Origin: Elioraea sp.
Lineage (GTDB): Bacteria; Pseudomonadota; Alphaproteobacteria; Acetobacterales; Acetobacteraceae
Length of the DNA: 64,000 bases
Assembly (NCBI RefSeq): GCF_022842375.1
Contig: NZ_JALHPR010000019.1
Coordinates: forward strand, 1 to 64,000
Direction: 5' to 3'
Part shown: positions 56,787 to 64,000 of the stretch, piece by piece
Position numbering within the stretch: position 1 is the first letter of the stretch
Layout of the letters: each line of letters starts with the position of its first letter
Notes under the pieces: model-generated
Database searches by the model: none
What the model was told of the DNA's origin: nothing
Seen by the model: only the letters and a program-made list of their open reading frames with translations
Program-made: the position numbers and the translations under genes

Positions 56787-58306
56787 GGCGCGATCCTGAT
56801 GTCTGCGCCGGCGCAGAGGTCTGCCCCGGCAATGCGGGCGGTGCGGCGGTCGCGGAATACGGCCGTCACATCATAGGCACACACGCCGTCCTGCGGTGGC
56901 GAGAGGCTGAACCCCTGGCCGACGCCGATGATCGCATCGCCCAGCCTGTCCGGACCCCGCGGCGCGCCGGGCGGGTCGGCGTGCAGTGCCACGATCGGCG
57001 CTGTGCCGGCATTGACGATGCGCGCGGCCCCCGCCACCGGCGCCGAGGTCCAGCCCGCCTCGATCGCGAGCTCGGTCAGGCGGCAGAAATCGAGGCCCGC
57101 CCTCTCCTCCCGCTCACCGTTGTCGTAGACCACGCGCAGCGTGGTGGCGCAGGCAGGCGCCCGTCCGGCGGGAACGCGGATCGTGCCGCCCGGCGGCATG
57201 ATGTCGGCACCTAGCCTGTCGGGCCCCTCGCTCGCGGCACCATCGGCGAAGGAATAGAGCTCCATCACCGTGCGGCCGGAGCGGTTGACGATGCCGATGG
57301 TCCCCGGCGAGGAGGCACCCGGTGGTGCAGCGGCGCCGCCCGAAGCCGGTGGATCGGCCCCCGTCCAGCCAGGCGCGATCACGATCTCGGTCGTCGTGCA
57401 GAAATCGATGCCGGACCGCTGCTCGCGCGTGCCGTCGTCATAGGTGATGGCAAGCGTGCTCGCGCAGGCAGGCGGCGTGGCGGACGGAAGGGTGATGGCG
57501 CGGCCGTCATCCATCGTGTCGGCGCCGAGACGGTCAGCCCCGCGGTTGGGCGAACCATCGGCGAAGACGTAGACCTCGAACACCGTGCGGCCGGAACGGT
57601 TGACGATGCTCACCTGCCCGGCCGCCGCCGCTGCCCCCCCGCCACTCCCGCCGAGCGCCTCAGCCGTCGTCCAGCCGGGGGTGATGGCGAGTGCGGTGAT
57701 GGCGCAGAGGTCGATGGCCCGCCGCTCCTCCGCCCCGCCATTGTCGAACACCACGCGGACGTCATAGCTGCAGCCGGAATCGGGGAAGCGGGCGGTGAAG
57801 GTGGCGCCTCGCGGGATGACAGCGCTGCCGAGGCGGTCCTCGCCCCACTCCGTCTCCTGCGTGCCGGAGATGAAGAGCTGCTGGATGCTGCGTGGCGAGC
57901 GGTTCTCGATCGCGATCTCGCGCTCCTGCACCTGCACCGGGATGGCGCGCGCGAAGGACACCTCGCGCGTTCGGCACACGTCCTGCCGCTCACGCACCTC
58001 CTCCTCGCCATCCTCGAAGACGATGCGGATGTCGACCGAACAGCCGAAGCCGGCGGGAAGCCGCACCCGGAACGTTCCGGCCGCCGCAACCACCTCGCTG
58101 CCGAGCCTGTCGGGCCCCCAGCCGCGCGCACCTTGCCCGGCGCGTGCGACGTAGAGCTCCTGCAGCGTCACCTCGCCGTCGTTCTTGATGGTGAATTGAG
58201 GCCCGGGCTGCGGCGCCTGCGGCGGCCGCTGCTGCTGTGGTTGCTGAGCCAGGGCGGGAAGGGCGAGCAGCACGGCGACCAGCACGGCGACGAGACGCTT
58301 GACCAT
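56783..58306 (-). CDS. Exported protein with five tandem beta-rich repeats
   Basis: The 507-residue protein has a signal peptide (MVKRLVAVLVAVLLALPALA) and five repeats of about 80 residues at 38-118, 131-208, 232-310, 337-415 and 428-505. Each has I-x-N-x-(S/G) at its start, a DRLG motif in the middle, a conserved cysteine, (F/Y)-(D/E)-(D/N)-G and a final cysteine, so one disulfide per repeat is plausible. Repeats 3-5 are joined by glycine/alanine/proline linkers. Single-copy exported proteins with this kind of repeat occur in alphaproteobacteria, but I know no function. ATG at 58306 has GGAGGG upstream. Confidence 0.8.
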   Translation of the reverse strand: MVKRLVAVLVAVLLALPALAQQPQQQRPPQAPQPGPQFTIKNDGEVTLQELYVARAGQGARGWGPDRLGSEVVAAAGTFRVRLPAGFGCSVDIRIVFEDGEEEVRERQDVCRTREVSFARAIPVQVQEREIAIENRSPRSIQQLFISGTQETEWGEDRLGSAVIPRGATFTARFPDSGCSYDVRVVFDNGGAEERRAIDLCAITALAITPGWTTAEALGGSGGGAAAAAGQVSIVNRSGRTVFEVYVFADGSPNRGADRLGADTMDDGRAITLPSATPPACASTLAITYDDGTREQRSGIDFCTTTEIVIAPGWTGADPPASGGAAAPPGASSPGTIGIVNRSGRTVMELYSFADGAASEGPDRLGADIMPPGGTIRVPAGRAPACATTLRVVYDNGEREERAGLDFCRLTELAIEAGWTSAPVAGAARIVNAGTAPIVALHADPPGAPRGPDRLGDAIIGVGQGFSLSPPQDGVCAYDVTAVFRDRRTARIAGADLCAGADIRIAP

Positions 58307-58377
58307 GGGGCGAGCCCTCCATTTTGCCGAAGGCTCGCACGGGAGGTTGCGGGAGGGCAATCGCCCCCGAAAAGGGC

Positions 58378-59244
58378 TCAGCGATCGCCGAGTGCCGCCA
58401 CAGCCATGTCGACCGCCAGCCGGGCGCCGCGGCCCGAGGGGTCGCCGCCCGGGTCGTAGGCGGCAAGCCCGAGGCAGGCGAGCGGCACGGCGCTCGCCGC
58501 CGCCGCGATCGAGGCGATGAGGTCCGCCCGCGCGGGCCACAGCGGGGCGGGGGTCAGCGCCCCTGGCACCGCCTCGGGCCCGGCGACGTCGAGGTCGATA
58601 TGCATGTACCAGGCGGGCGCCGCGCCGGCCCTGGGGCCGAGCAACGCGGCGGTGCGCTCGCCCGCATCCTCGCCCATCGCCGCCGCGTCGAGCCGCGCAA
58701 TCGGGTGCGCGGCGAGTGCGGCTTCCTCCTCCGCATCGAGATCGGAGGCGCCGATCAGCGCGGCGGCTTCCGGCCGCACGGGGATGCGCAGGCCGGCACG
58801 CTCGCGCCAGTCATCGAACTCCCAGCCGAGGCACACGGCGAAGGGCATGCCGCCGAGCAGGCCGGTGCCGGTGGTGGCCAGTGTGTGCATGTCGCCATGC
58901 GCATCGTACCAGACGATCCCAACATCGCCCTTCGCCCGCGCCACGCCGCCGGCTGGCCCGACCGCGCCGGTGCAGTTGCCTTCGAGCACCAGCGGGAAGC
59001 GCCCCTGCGCGATGGCATCGGCCACCGCATCGGAGGTGCGCGCGGCGAGCCAGCCGATATTCGTCACCGTGTCGCGCGTGCGCTTCCCGCGCGGGAGATC
59101 GACCGTCACCGCATCGGCCAGCGTATGTCCTGCCTCGGCGAGAGCGAGGCCGAGGCCGGCGCCGAGCATCGCTGCCGGCCCCTTCGCAGGCCCCCAGCGC
59201 CCGACATCGCCGGCGAAGGGAACGAGGATCGGTTGGATCAGCAT
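58378..59244 (-). CDS. Arginase/agmatinase-family protein with altered first metal motif
   Basis: The 288-residue ureohydrolase-fold protein keeps the manganese motifs DAHGD (D114, H116, D118 in VWYDAHGDMHT) and HIDLDV, but the first motif GGDHS is replaced by EGNCTG (about 88-93), so one histidine ligand is missing. Similar variants with Cys or Thr in this place occur in the family, and their substrates are mostly unknown. True arginase activity should therefore not be assumed. It lies 71 bases upstream of the five-repeat protein gene on the same strand and may share a transcript. Confidence 0.8.
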   Translation of the reverse strand: MLIQPILVPFAGDVGRWGPAKGPAAMLGAGLGLALAEAGHTLADAVTVDLPRGKRTRDTVTNIGWLAARTSDAVADAIAQGRFPLVLEGNCTGAVGPAGGVARAKGDVGIVWYDAHGDMHTLATTGTGLLGGMPFAVCLGWEFDDWRERAGLRIPVRPEAAALIGASDLDAEEEAALAAHPIARLDAAAMGEDAGERTAALLGPRAGAAPAWYMHIDLDVAGPEAVPGALTPAPLWPARADLIASIAAAASAVPLACLGLAAYDPGGDPSGRGARLAVDMAVAALGDR

Positions 59245-59692
59245 GGCGGCCTCCGCTCATCATCCAGGGCGATCGCACAAGAAGGGCGCTCGCCAATGCC
59301 CAGTTTCTTCCCTCTCCCGCCCAGGCGGGAGAGGGAGAAGGAAGCAGCGGTCGCGGCGTAAGTCACGCGGCAAGCGCACGTCACCTGGTCATCACCGGTG
59401 GTCGAGACGACAGCAACCGCGCGACGCTGAAGCGGTGCCGCGCGCTGGCCCCTGGCCGCGCGGGGACCGCAGATACCCGTGCGGGATCGCCCGCCCCCTC
59501 AACCGCCTCGTCTAAGTGGCCGTCTGACAATTCTACTGCCGCGACCGACCGGCTTTGGTTTGCTGCGCTTTCCGGTGCTCACGGCCCCCGTTCTTCCGCT
59601 GCGCGGGGCGGAGGCCGCTGCGCGCCGGTTCTCGGAAACCGCGCCATTCGACTCACGGCAGTGAATTCTCAAACGGGCTCCGAACGCGGGCG
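59245..59692. other. Gene-free interval with a 12-bp stem palindrome
   Basis: No convincing gene is seen in these 448 bases. At 59310-59335 CCCTCTCCCGCC pairs perfectly with GGCGGGAGAGGG across two bases; such polypyrimidine/polypurine palindromes are common intergenic repeats in GC-rich proteobacteria and may act as a terminator for priA. The interval must also contain the promoter of the arginase-family gene. The stretch 59520-59590 is relatively T-rich but shows no clear promoter boxes. Confidence 0.5.
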
Positions 59693-61861
59693 CTACAGGA
59701 AACTCACAGGATCGACATCCACGTCGATGCGCGCCGCGCGCGGCACCGTGGTGCGCGCGAGCCAATCACCCAGCAGCGCCTGAACGTCGATGCCGCGCGA
59801 GGCCTTCAGCAACAGCCGCCGCCGATGCTGGCCGCGCAGGATGGAGAGCGGCGCAGGCGCGGGGCCGAGGATGCGGAACCCCTCTCCCTCCGGCGCCGTC
59901 GCGCGCAGCGCCGACGCTGCCTCGTCAGCCACGGCACCATCGGGCGAGGAGACGATGATCGCCGCCAGCCTGCCGAAGGGCGGCCAGCCACCGGCGCGAC
60001 GCTCCTCCATCTCCTCCGCCACGAAACGATCGACGTCGCCCGAGACCAGCGCGCGCATCACGGCATGGTCGGGCGACCAGGTTTGCAGCAGCACGCGGCC
60101 CGCATGCTCGGCCCGACCCGCACGGCCGCCCACCTGGTGCAGCACCTGGAAGCTGCGCTCCGCCGCACGCAAATCCCCGCCAGCAAGGCCCAGGTCGGCA
60201 TCGACGACCCCGACGAGGGTGAGATGCGGGAAGTGCCAGCCCTTGGCGACGAGCTGCGTGCCGATGATGAGATCGACCTCGCGCTTCTCGATCATCGTCG
60301 CGTAATGCGCCGCCCCCGCAGCACCATGGATGGTGTCGGAGCTCATCTCGGCGATGCGCACGCCCTCGAAACGGTCGCGGCATTCGGCGGCGATCCGCTC
60401 GACGCCAGGGCCGACGGGGGTGAGGGAACCTTCGGCGCCGCATTCCGGGCAGGCGGGGGGAACGGGTTCCGCGTGGCCGCAATGGTGGCATTCGAGGCGG
60501 CGGAGATAGCGATGCTCGACCAGCCAGGCGGTGCAGTTCGGGCACTGGAAGCGATGCCCGCAGGCACGGCAGAGGGTGAGTGGGGCGAAGCCGCGGCGGT
60601 TGAGGAACAGCAGCGCCTGTTCGCCTCGCGCCAGCGTCTCGGTGATCGCCGTGGCAAGCGGTGGCGCGATGAAATGCCCGCGCGCGGGCGGCGTGGCACG
60701 CAGGTCGATCACGCCGACATCGGGCATGCCGGCGCTGCCATGACGTTCGGGCAGATGCAGCCGCTGGTGCCGCCCGCGTTCGACATTCGCCAGCGTCTCG
60801 AGAGAGGGCGTGGCGGAGACGAGAACGGCGGGAATGTCGGTCAGGTGCGCGCGCACCAGCGCCATGTCGCGCGCGTGATAGGCAACGCCATCCTCCTGCT
60901 TGAACGCCGTCTCATGCTCCTCGTCCACCACGATGAGGCCGAGATCAGGGAAGGGCAGGAACAGCGCCGAACGCGCGCCGACGACGATGGGCGCGCGCCC
61001 TTCCGCCACCGCCCGCCAGGTGTCGCGCCGGCGGGCTCCCGTCACCTCCGAATGCCAGACGAACGGATCGGTACCGAATCGTTGCCGGAACCGCGCGATC
61101 ACCTGGGCCGACAGCGCGATCTCGGGCAGCAGAACCAGCGCCTGGCGCCCGCGCGCCACCGCTTCGGCCACAGCTTCGAGATACACCTCCGTCTTGCCCG
61201 ACCCCGTCACGCCGTCGAGCAGCGTCGCGCCCGACCCTCCCCGTACCACCGCCGCGCGAAGGCTCGCCGCCGCCGCGGCCTGGGCCGGCGACAGCAGCGG
61301 TGGTGTGCCGGCGGAGAGGTCGGGCCGCTCGGCGTCGCGCGGCAGCAGCGCGGGGATGAGGAGGCCGGCATCGCGCATCGCCTTGATCACGCCGACGCCG
61401 ACGCCAGCGGCGCGCGCGAGATCGGACGCGGCCCAGGGCACGGGTGCCTCGGCCAGGACGGCGGCGACGCGCGCGCGCGATGGCGGCAGCGATGCCGCAT
61501 CGACGCCCTCGCCCAGCATCACGCCGGGCCTGCGCGGCGGCGGGGTCAGCGCGCCGGGCACGGACAGCGCCATGCGCAGCACCGCGCCGGGGGGAGAGAG
61601 CGTCCAATGCGCCACCCAGTCGATGAAGCGCATGAGCGGGGCGGTCATCGGCGGGGCAGGCAGCAGGGCCGAGAGCGGGCGGAGCTTCGCCGCCGCCACC
61701 CCACCATCGGCCTCGCCGTGCCAGACCACGCCGGCAAGCGTCCGCCCCCCCAGCGGCGCGGTCACGAGGGTTCCCGGCGTCGCATCCCAGCCCTCGGGCA
61801 CCGCATAGTCGTAGGGGCCGGCGAGCGGCAGGGGCAACAGCACGGGGACGCGCCCGGGCAC
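59693..61861 (-). CDS. priA: Primosomal protein N' (replication restart helicase)
   Basis: The 722-residue helicase reloads the replisome at stalled forks. It opens with [20 protein letters not shown] (3' DNA-end binding domain). The helicase core has Walker [18 protein letters not shown] box [14 protein letters not shown] and VSATPSLE. The zinc-binding insert has four CxxC pairs ([24 protein letters not shown]), and [12 protein letters not shown] is motif VI. A GTG at 61861 with AGGA seven bases upstream is the preferred start; an ATG at 61921 is in frame but lacks a ribosome site. It is divergent from the transaldolase gene. Confidence 0.95.
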   Translation of the reverse strand: MPGRVPVLLPLPLAGPYDYAVPEGWDATPGTLVTAPLGGRTLAGVVWHGEADGGVAAAKLRPLSALLPAPPMTAPLMRFIDWVAHWTLSPPGAVLRMALSVPGALTPPPRRPGVMLGEGVDAASLPPSRARVAAVLAEAPVPWAASDLARAAGVGVGVIKAMRDAGLLIPALLPRDAERPDLSAGTPPLLSPAQAAAAASLRAAVVRGGSGATLLDGVTGSGKTEVYLEAVAEAVARGRQALVLLPEIALSAQVIARFRQRFGTDPFVWHSEVTGARRRDTWRAVAEGRAPIVVGARSALFLPFPDLGLIVVDEEHETAFKQEDGVAYHARDMALVRAHLTDIPAVLVSATPSLETLANVERGRHQRLHLPERHGSAGMPDVGVIDLRATPPARGHFIAPPLATAITETLARGEQALLFLNRRGFAPLTLCRACGHRFQCPNCTAWLVEHRYLRRLECHHCGHAEPVPPACPECGAEGSLTPVGPGVERIAAECRDRFEGVRIAEMSSDTIHGAAGAAHYATMIEKREVDLIIGTQLVAKGWHFPHLTLVGVVDADLGLAGGDLRAAERSFQVLHQVGGRAGRAEHAGRVLLQTWSPDHAVMRALVSGDVDRFVAEEMEERRAGGWPPFGRLAAIIVSSPDGAVADEAASALRATAPEGEGFRILGPAPAPLSILRGQHRRRLLLKASRGIDVQALLGDWLARTTVPRAARIDVDVDPVSFL

Positions 61862-61937
61862 GCGCCCATCCTGTCGCTTTGCCTCGCCGCCCTGCGGGTC
61901 TATGGTCGTGCCGCCTTCCATCGGAGATCAGTTTCGC

Positions 61938-62594
61938 ATGAAGTTCTTCGTCGACACCGCCGACGTTGCCGAAATCCGCTCACTCGCCGAACTCGGCATG
62001 GTGGACGGGGTGACCACGAACCCCTCGCTCATCGCCAAGTCGGGCCGGAAGATCGCCGAGGTGATCGCCGAGATCTGCGATGCCGTGCCCGGCCCCGTCT
62101 CGGCCGAGGTGACCGCGACCGCGTTCGACGGGATGATGAAGGAAGGCCGGTACCTCAAGGCGATCGCGCCCAATGTCGCGGTGAAGGTTCCGTTGACGGT
62201 CGATGGCCTGCGCGCCTGCAAGGCGCTGACGGGCGAAGGGGCGATGGTCAACGTCACGCTCTGCTTCTCCGCCGCCCAGGCGCTGCTCGCCGCCAAGGCG
62301 GGGGCGACGTTCGTGTCGCCCTTCGTCGGGCGGCTCGACGACATCGGGCAGGACGGGATGGAGCTGATCGCCGACATCGTCGAGATCTACGCCAACTATC
62401 CCGCGCTCACGACAGAGGTTCTCGTCGCCTCCGTGCGCCACCCGATCCATGTCGTGCAATCGGCCAAGCTGGGGGCGGACGTCGCCACCGTGCCGCCCGC
62501 GGTGCTGCGCGCGCTGTTCCACCACCCGCTGACCGACAAGGGCCTGGCCGCCTTCCTGGCGGACTGGGCCAAGACCGGCCAGTCGATCCTTTGA
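61938..62594 (+). CDS. tal: Transaldolase (small TalC/Fsa-type)
   Basis: The 218-residue enzyme of the short transaldolase/fructose-6-phosphate aldolase subfamily moves a dihydroxyacetone unit between sugar phosphates in the pentose phosphate pathway. It has [16 protein letters not shown] at the start, [14 protein letters not shown], the Schiff-base lysine K83 in NVAVKVPLT, and [14 protein letters not shown] at 61938 has GGAGAT upstream. Whether it is a transaldolase or an Fsa aldolase cannot be settled by eye. It is followed 13 bases later by the DUF484 gene. Confidence 0.93.
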   Translation: MKFFVDTADVAEIRSLAELGMVDGVTTNPSLIAKSGRKIAEVIAEICDAVPGPVSAEVTATAFDGMMKEGRYLKAIAPNVAVKVPLTVDGLRACKALTGEGAMVNVTLCFSAAQALLAAKAGATFVSPFVGRLDDIGQDGMELIADIVEIYANYPALTTEVLVASVRHPIHVVQSAKLGADVATVPPAVLRALFHHPLTDKGLAAFLADWAKTGQSIL

Positions 62595-62607
62595 GGAGCG
62601 GCGGGGC

Positions 62608-63300
62608 ATGACCGGAGAGAAGCCCCGCAAGAGCAAGGGCGGCAAGGACGCGGTGGCGGAGCCTGACGAAGCGACGACGGTGGAAGCCTTCCTCCGCGCC
62701 AACCCCGCGTTCCTGGCCGAGAACCCCGCCCTCTACCGCGCGCTCGCCCCGCCGAAGCGGGTGCATGGCGAGCGGCTGGCCGACCACATGACCGCGATGC
62801 TGGAGGCCGAACGCGTGCGCGGCACCGAGCTTCGCGGCACGCTCGAGGACCTGATCGCGCACGGCCGCGCCAACCAGGCGAACCAGGCCCGTGCCAACCA
62901 GGCGATCCTGGCCCTTCTCGCCGCCCGCACGCCGGCCGAGGCGTTCGACATCATCGGCCAGGACTGGCCCGACCTGCTCGGCGTCGATGTCGTGACGGTC
63001 TGCGCCGAGGGGCAGGCCGTCACGGGCGCACGTCCGCTCCCGCGTGGCACCGTCGCCAGGCTCCTGCCGTCCTCGGCGCCGATCGCTCTGAGGCCGCAGG
63101 CGACCGACACCGTGGCGCTCTACGGCGAGGCGGCGGCGCTGGTCGCCTCCGACGCGCTGGCACGGCTGACGCTGGCGCAGGGGGGCGAGGCAATGATCGC
63201 CTGTGGCTCGCGCGATGCCGGGCATTTCGAGCCGCGCCAGGGAACCGAGCTGGTGGCCTTCCTCGCCGCCGCCGTCTCCATCGCGCTCGGCCGTGGTTGA
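62608..63300 (+). CDS. DUF484 family protein
   Basis: The 230-residue protein begins with a lysine-rich stretch, then the DUF484 N-terminal signature VEAFLRANPAFLAENPALYRAL, a helical coiled-coil-like segment (EDLIAHGRANQANQARANQA) and a GAF-like C-terminal domain (AFDIIGQDWPDLLGVDVVTV). Its role is unknown; the gene is very often found directly before xerC in proteobacteria, as here, nine bases before the xerC start. Confidence 0.9.
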   Translation: MTGEKPRKSKGGKDAVAEPDEATTVEAFLRANPAFLAENPALYRALAPPKRVHGERLADHMTAMLEAERVRGTELRGTLEDLIAHGRANQANQARANQAILALLAARTPAEAFDIIGQDWPDLLGVDVVTVCAEGQAVTGARPLPRGTVARLLPSSAPIALRPQATDTVALYGEAAALVASDALARLTLAQGGEAMIACGSRDAGHFEPRQGTELVAFLAAAVSIALGRG

Positions 63301-63308
63301 GCCTTGGC

Positions 63309-64000
63309 GTGGCTGAGGGGTCACTTCTCCAGGCCTATCTCGGCTGGCTCGGGGGCCAGCGGCGCGCGGCGGATGCCACCGTCACCAACTACGCCCGCGA
63401 TGTCGGCGGGTTCCTCGGCTTCCTGACCGGGCATCTGGGCGCTGAGCCTGACCGCGCCGCGCTGGGCGCACTGACGCAGGCCGATCTTCGCGGCTGGCTC
63501 GCCCAGCTCGCCGCCTCGGGCCTTGCCGCCCCCTCGCGCGCACGGGCGCTGTCGGCCGTGCGGGGGTTCTTCCGCTTCCTCGCCCGCACCGGCGGGCCGG
63601 ACAACCCGGCCGCCGCAGCGCTCGGCTCACCCCGCCGACGCCCGCCCATCCCCCGCGCACTCGGCCAGGACGATGCACGGGTGGTAACGGAGGAGATCTC
63701 GGCCGAAGCCGAACCCTGGGTGGCGGCGCGCGATGCCGCCGTCGCGTCCCTGCTCTACGGCGCTGGGCTTCGCATCGCCGAGGCGCTCTCGCTCACCCGC
63801 GCCGAGGCGCCGCTGCCGGGGGCCGACGCTGGGTTGAGGGTCCGCGGCAAGGGCAACAAGGAGCGCGTGGTGCCGGTTCTGCCCACGGTGCGCGAGGCGG
63901 TGGCGGCGTATCTCGCCCTCTGCCCGCATGCTCTGGGCCCGGGCGATCCGCTGTTCGTCGGCGTCCGTGGCGGGGCCTTGAACCAGCGCCAGGTGCGGGC
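63309..64000 (+). CDS. xerC: Tyrosine recombinase XerC (truncated by window end)
   Basis: The visible 230 residues contain the SAM-like core-binding domain (about 5-95, with TVTNYARDVGGFLGFL and ALSAVRGFFRFLAR) and the start of the catalytic domain with the first catalytic arginine in YGAGLRIAEALSL and the beta-hairpin lysine region RVRGKGNKERVVPVLP. The HxxR and tyrosine motifs lie beyond the window. XerC acts with XerD at dif to resolve chromosome dimers. The position after DUF484 supports XerC rather than XerD or an integrase. The start is GTG at 63309. Confidence 0.9.
   Translation, partial: MAEGSLLQAYLGWLGGQRRAADATVTNYARDVGGFLGFLTGHLGAEPDRAALGALTQADLRGWLAQLAASGLAAPSRARALSAVRGFFRFLARTGGPDNPAAAALGSPRRRPPIPRALGQDDARVVTEEISAEAEPWVAARDAAVASLLYGAGLRIAEALSLTRAEAPLPGADAGLRVRGKGNKERVVPVLPTVREAVAAYLALCPHALGPGDPLFVGVRGGALNQRQVR

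Noticed and set aside
58378-59244. Calling the arginase-family gene rocF or speB
   Set aside because: The first metal motif is altered (EGNCTG), so arginine or agmatine hydrolysis cannot be assumed.
59479-59664. 61-residue frame in the priA/arginase gap
   Set aside because: It has no ribosome site, no coherent pattern and random composition for this GC content.

Overview
The window is chromosomal DNA of a very GC-rich (about 70% by eye) Gram-negative bacterium. The gene set points to an alphaproteobacterium: an F1 ATP synthase operon in the order atpH-atpA-atpG-atpD-atpC without Fo genes, a DUF3035 (BamF-like) lipoprotein after lspA, and the string priA / transaldolase / DUF484 / xerC. High GC and the overall gene content suggest Acetobacteraceae or a close relative. 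That placement is an inference, and the genus cannot be told from the sequence alone. No rRNA, tRNA, CRISPR array, phage or transposase gene was recognised.

Layout. 1-9.4 kb: surface polysaccharide genes (two methyltransferases, a PglK-type ABC flippase, GT2 and GT4 glycosyltransferases, an O-antigen ligase-like protein) interrupted by a double cold-shock-domain protein, a small membrane protein and a 2-hydroxyacid dehydrogenase. 9.6-14.5 kb: glyoxylate/2-hydroxyacid metabolism, with a YdiJ-type FAD/Fe-S dehydrogenase divergent from a serine-glyoxylate aminotransferase that is followed by a GntR regulator; a GntR-like palindrome lies between the divergent genes. 14.6-15.3 kb: a protein of no recognised family. 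15.3-23.8 kb: an eight-gene leftward operon (M20 carboxypeptidase, class IV aminotransferase, five-gene peptide ABC importer, DoeB-like deacylase) that looks like a peptide/acyl-amino-acid uptake and breakdown unit. 24-30 kb: MaoC hydratase, a small palindromic repeat element, ribF, an SMR exporter, ileS, lspA and the DUF3035 lipoprotein. 30-34 kb: an SMP-30 lactonase of visibly lower GC and a pair of M16 peptidase genes.

34-40.2 kb is the most unusual part: a protealysin-like M4 protease with a lysine/proline/alanine-rich tail, its emfourin-type inhibitor, and three tandem paralogous proteins with a nearly invariant N-terminus and an RTX-like C-terminal block, probably exported by a type I system encoded elsewhere. 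40.3-47.7 kb: a bacterial voltage-gated sodium channel, gpmI, ctpA, a divergent polysaccharide deacetylase, rppH, a carboxymuconolactone decarboxylase-like protein, a 50-residue membrane protein and a diiron ferritin-like protein. 47.9-53 kb: the leftward atpHAGDC operon, with three 30-bp hairpin repeats between atpG and atpD. 53.3-59.2 kb: a TerC-family protein, an amidase, an EF-hand protein paired with a five-repeat secreted protein, and an arginase-family protein. 59.7-64 kb: priA divergent from transaldolase, DUF484 and a truncated xerC.

Start codons were chosen from ribosome binding sites, 4-base stop/start overlaps and family alignments, so several are shorter than the longest open frame. 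Family names rest on motifs recognised by eye; no database search was run.
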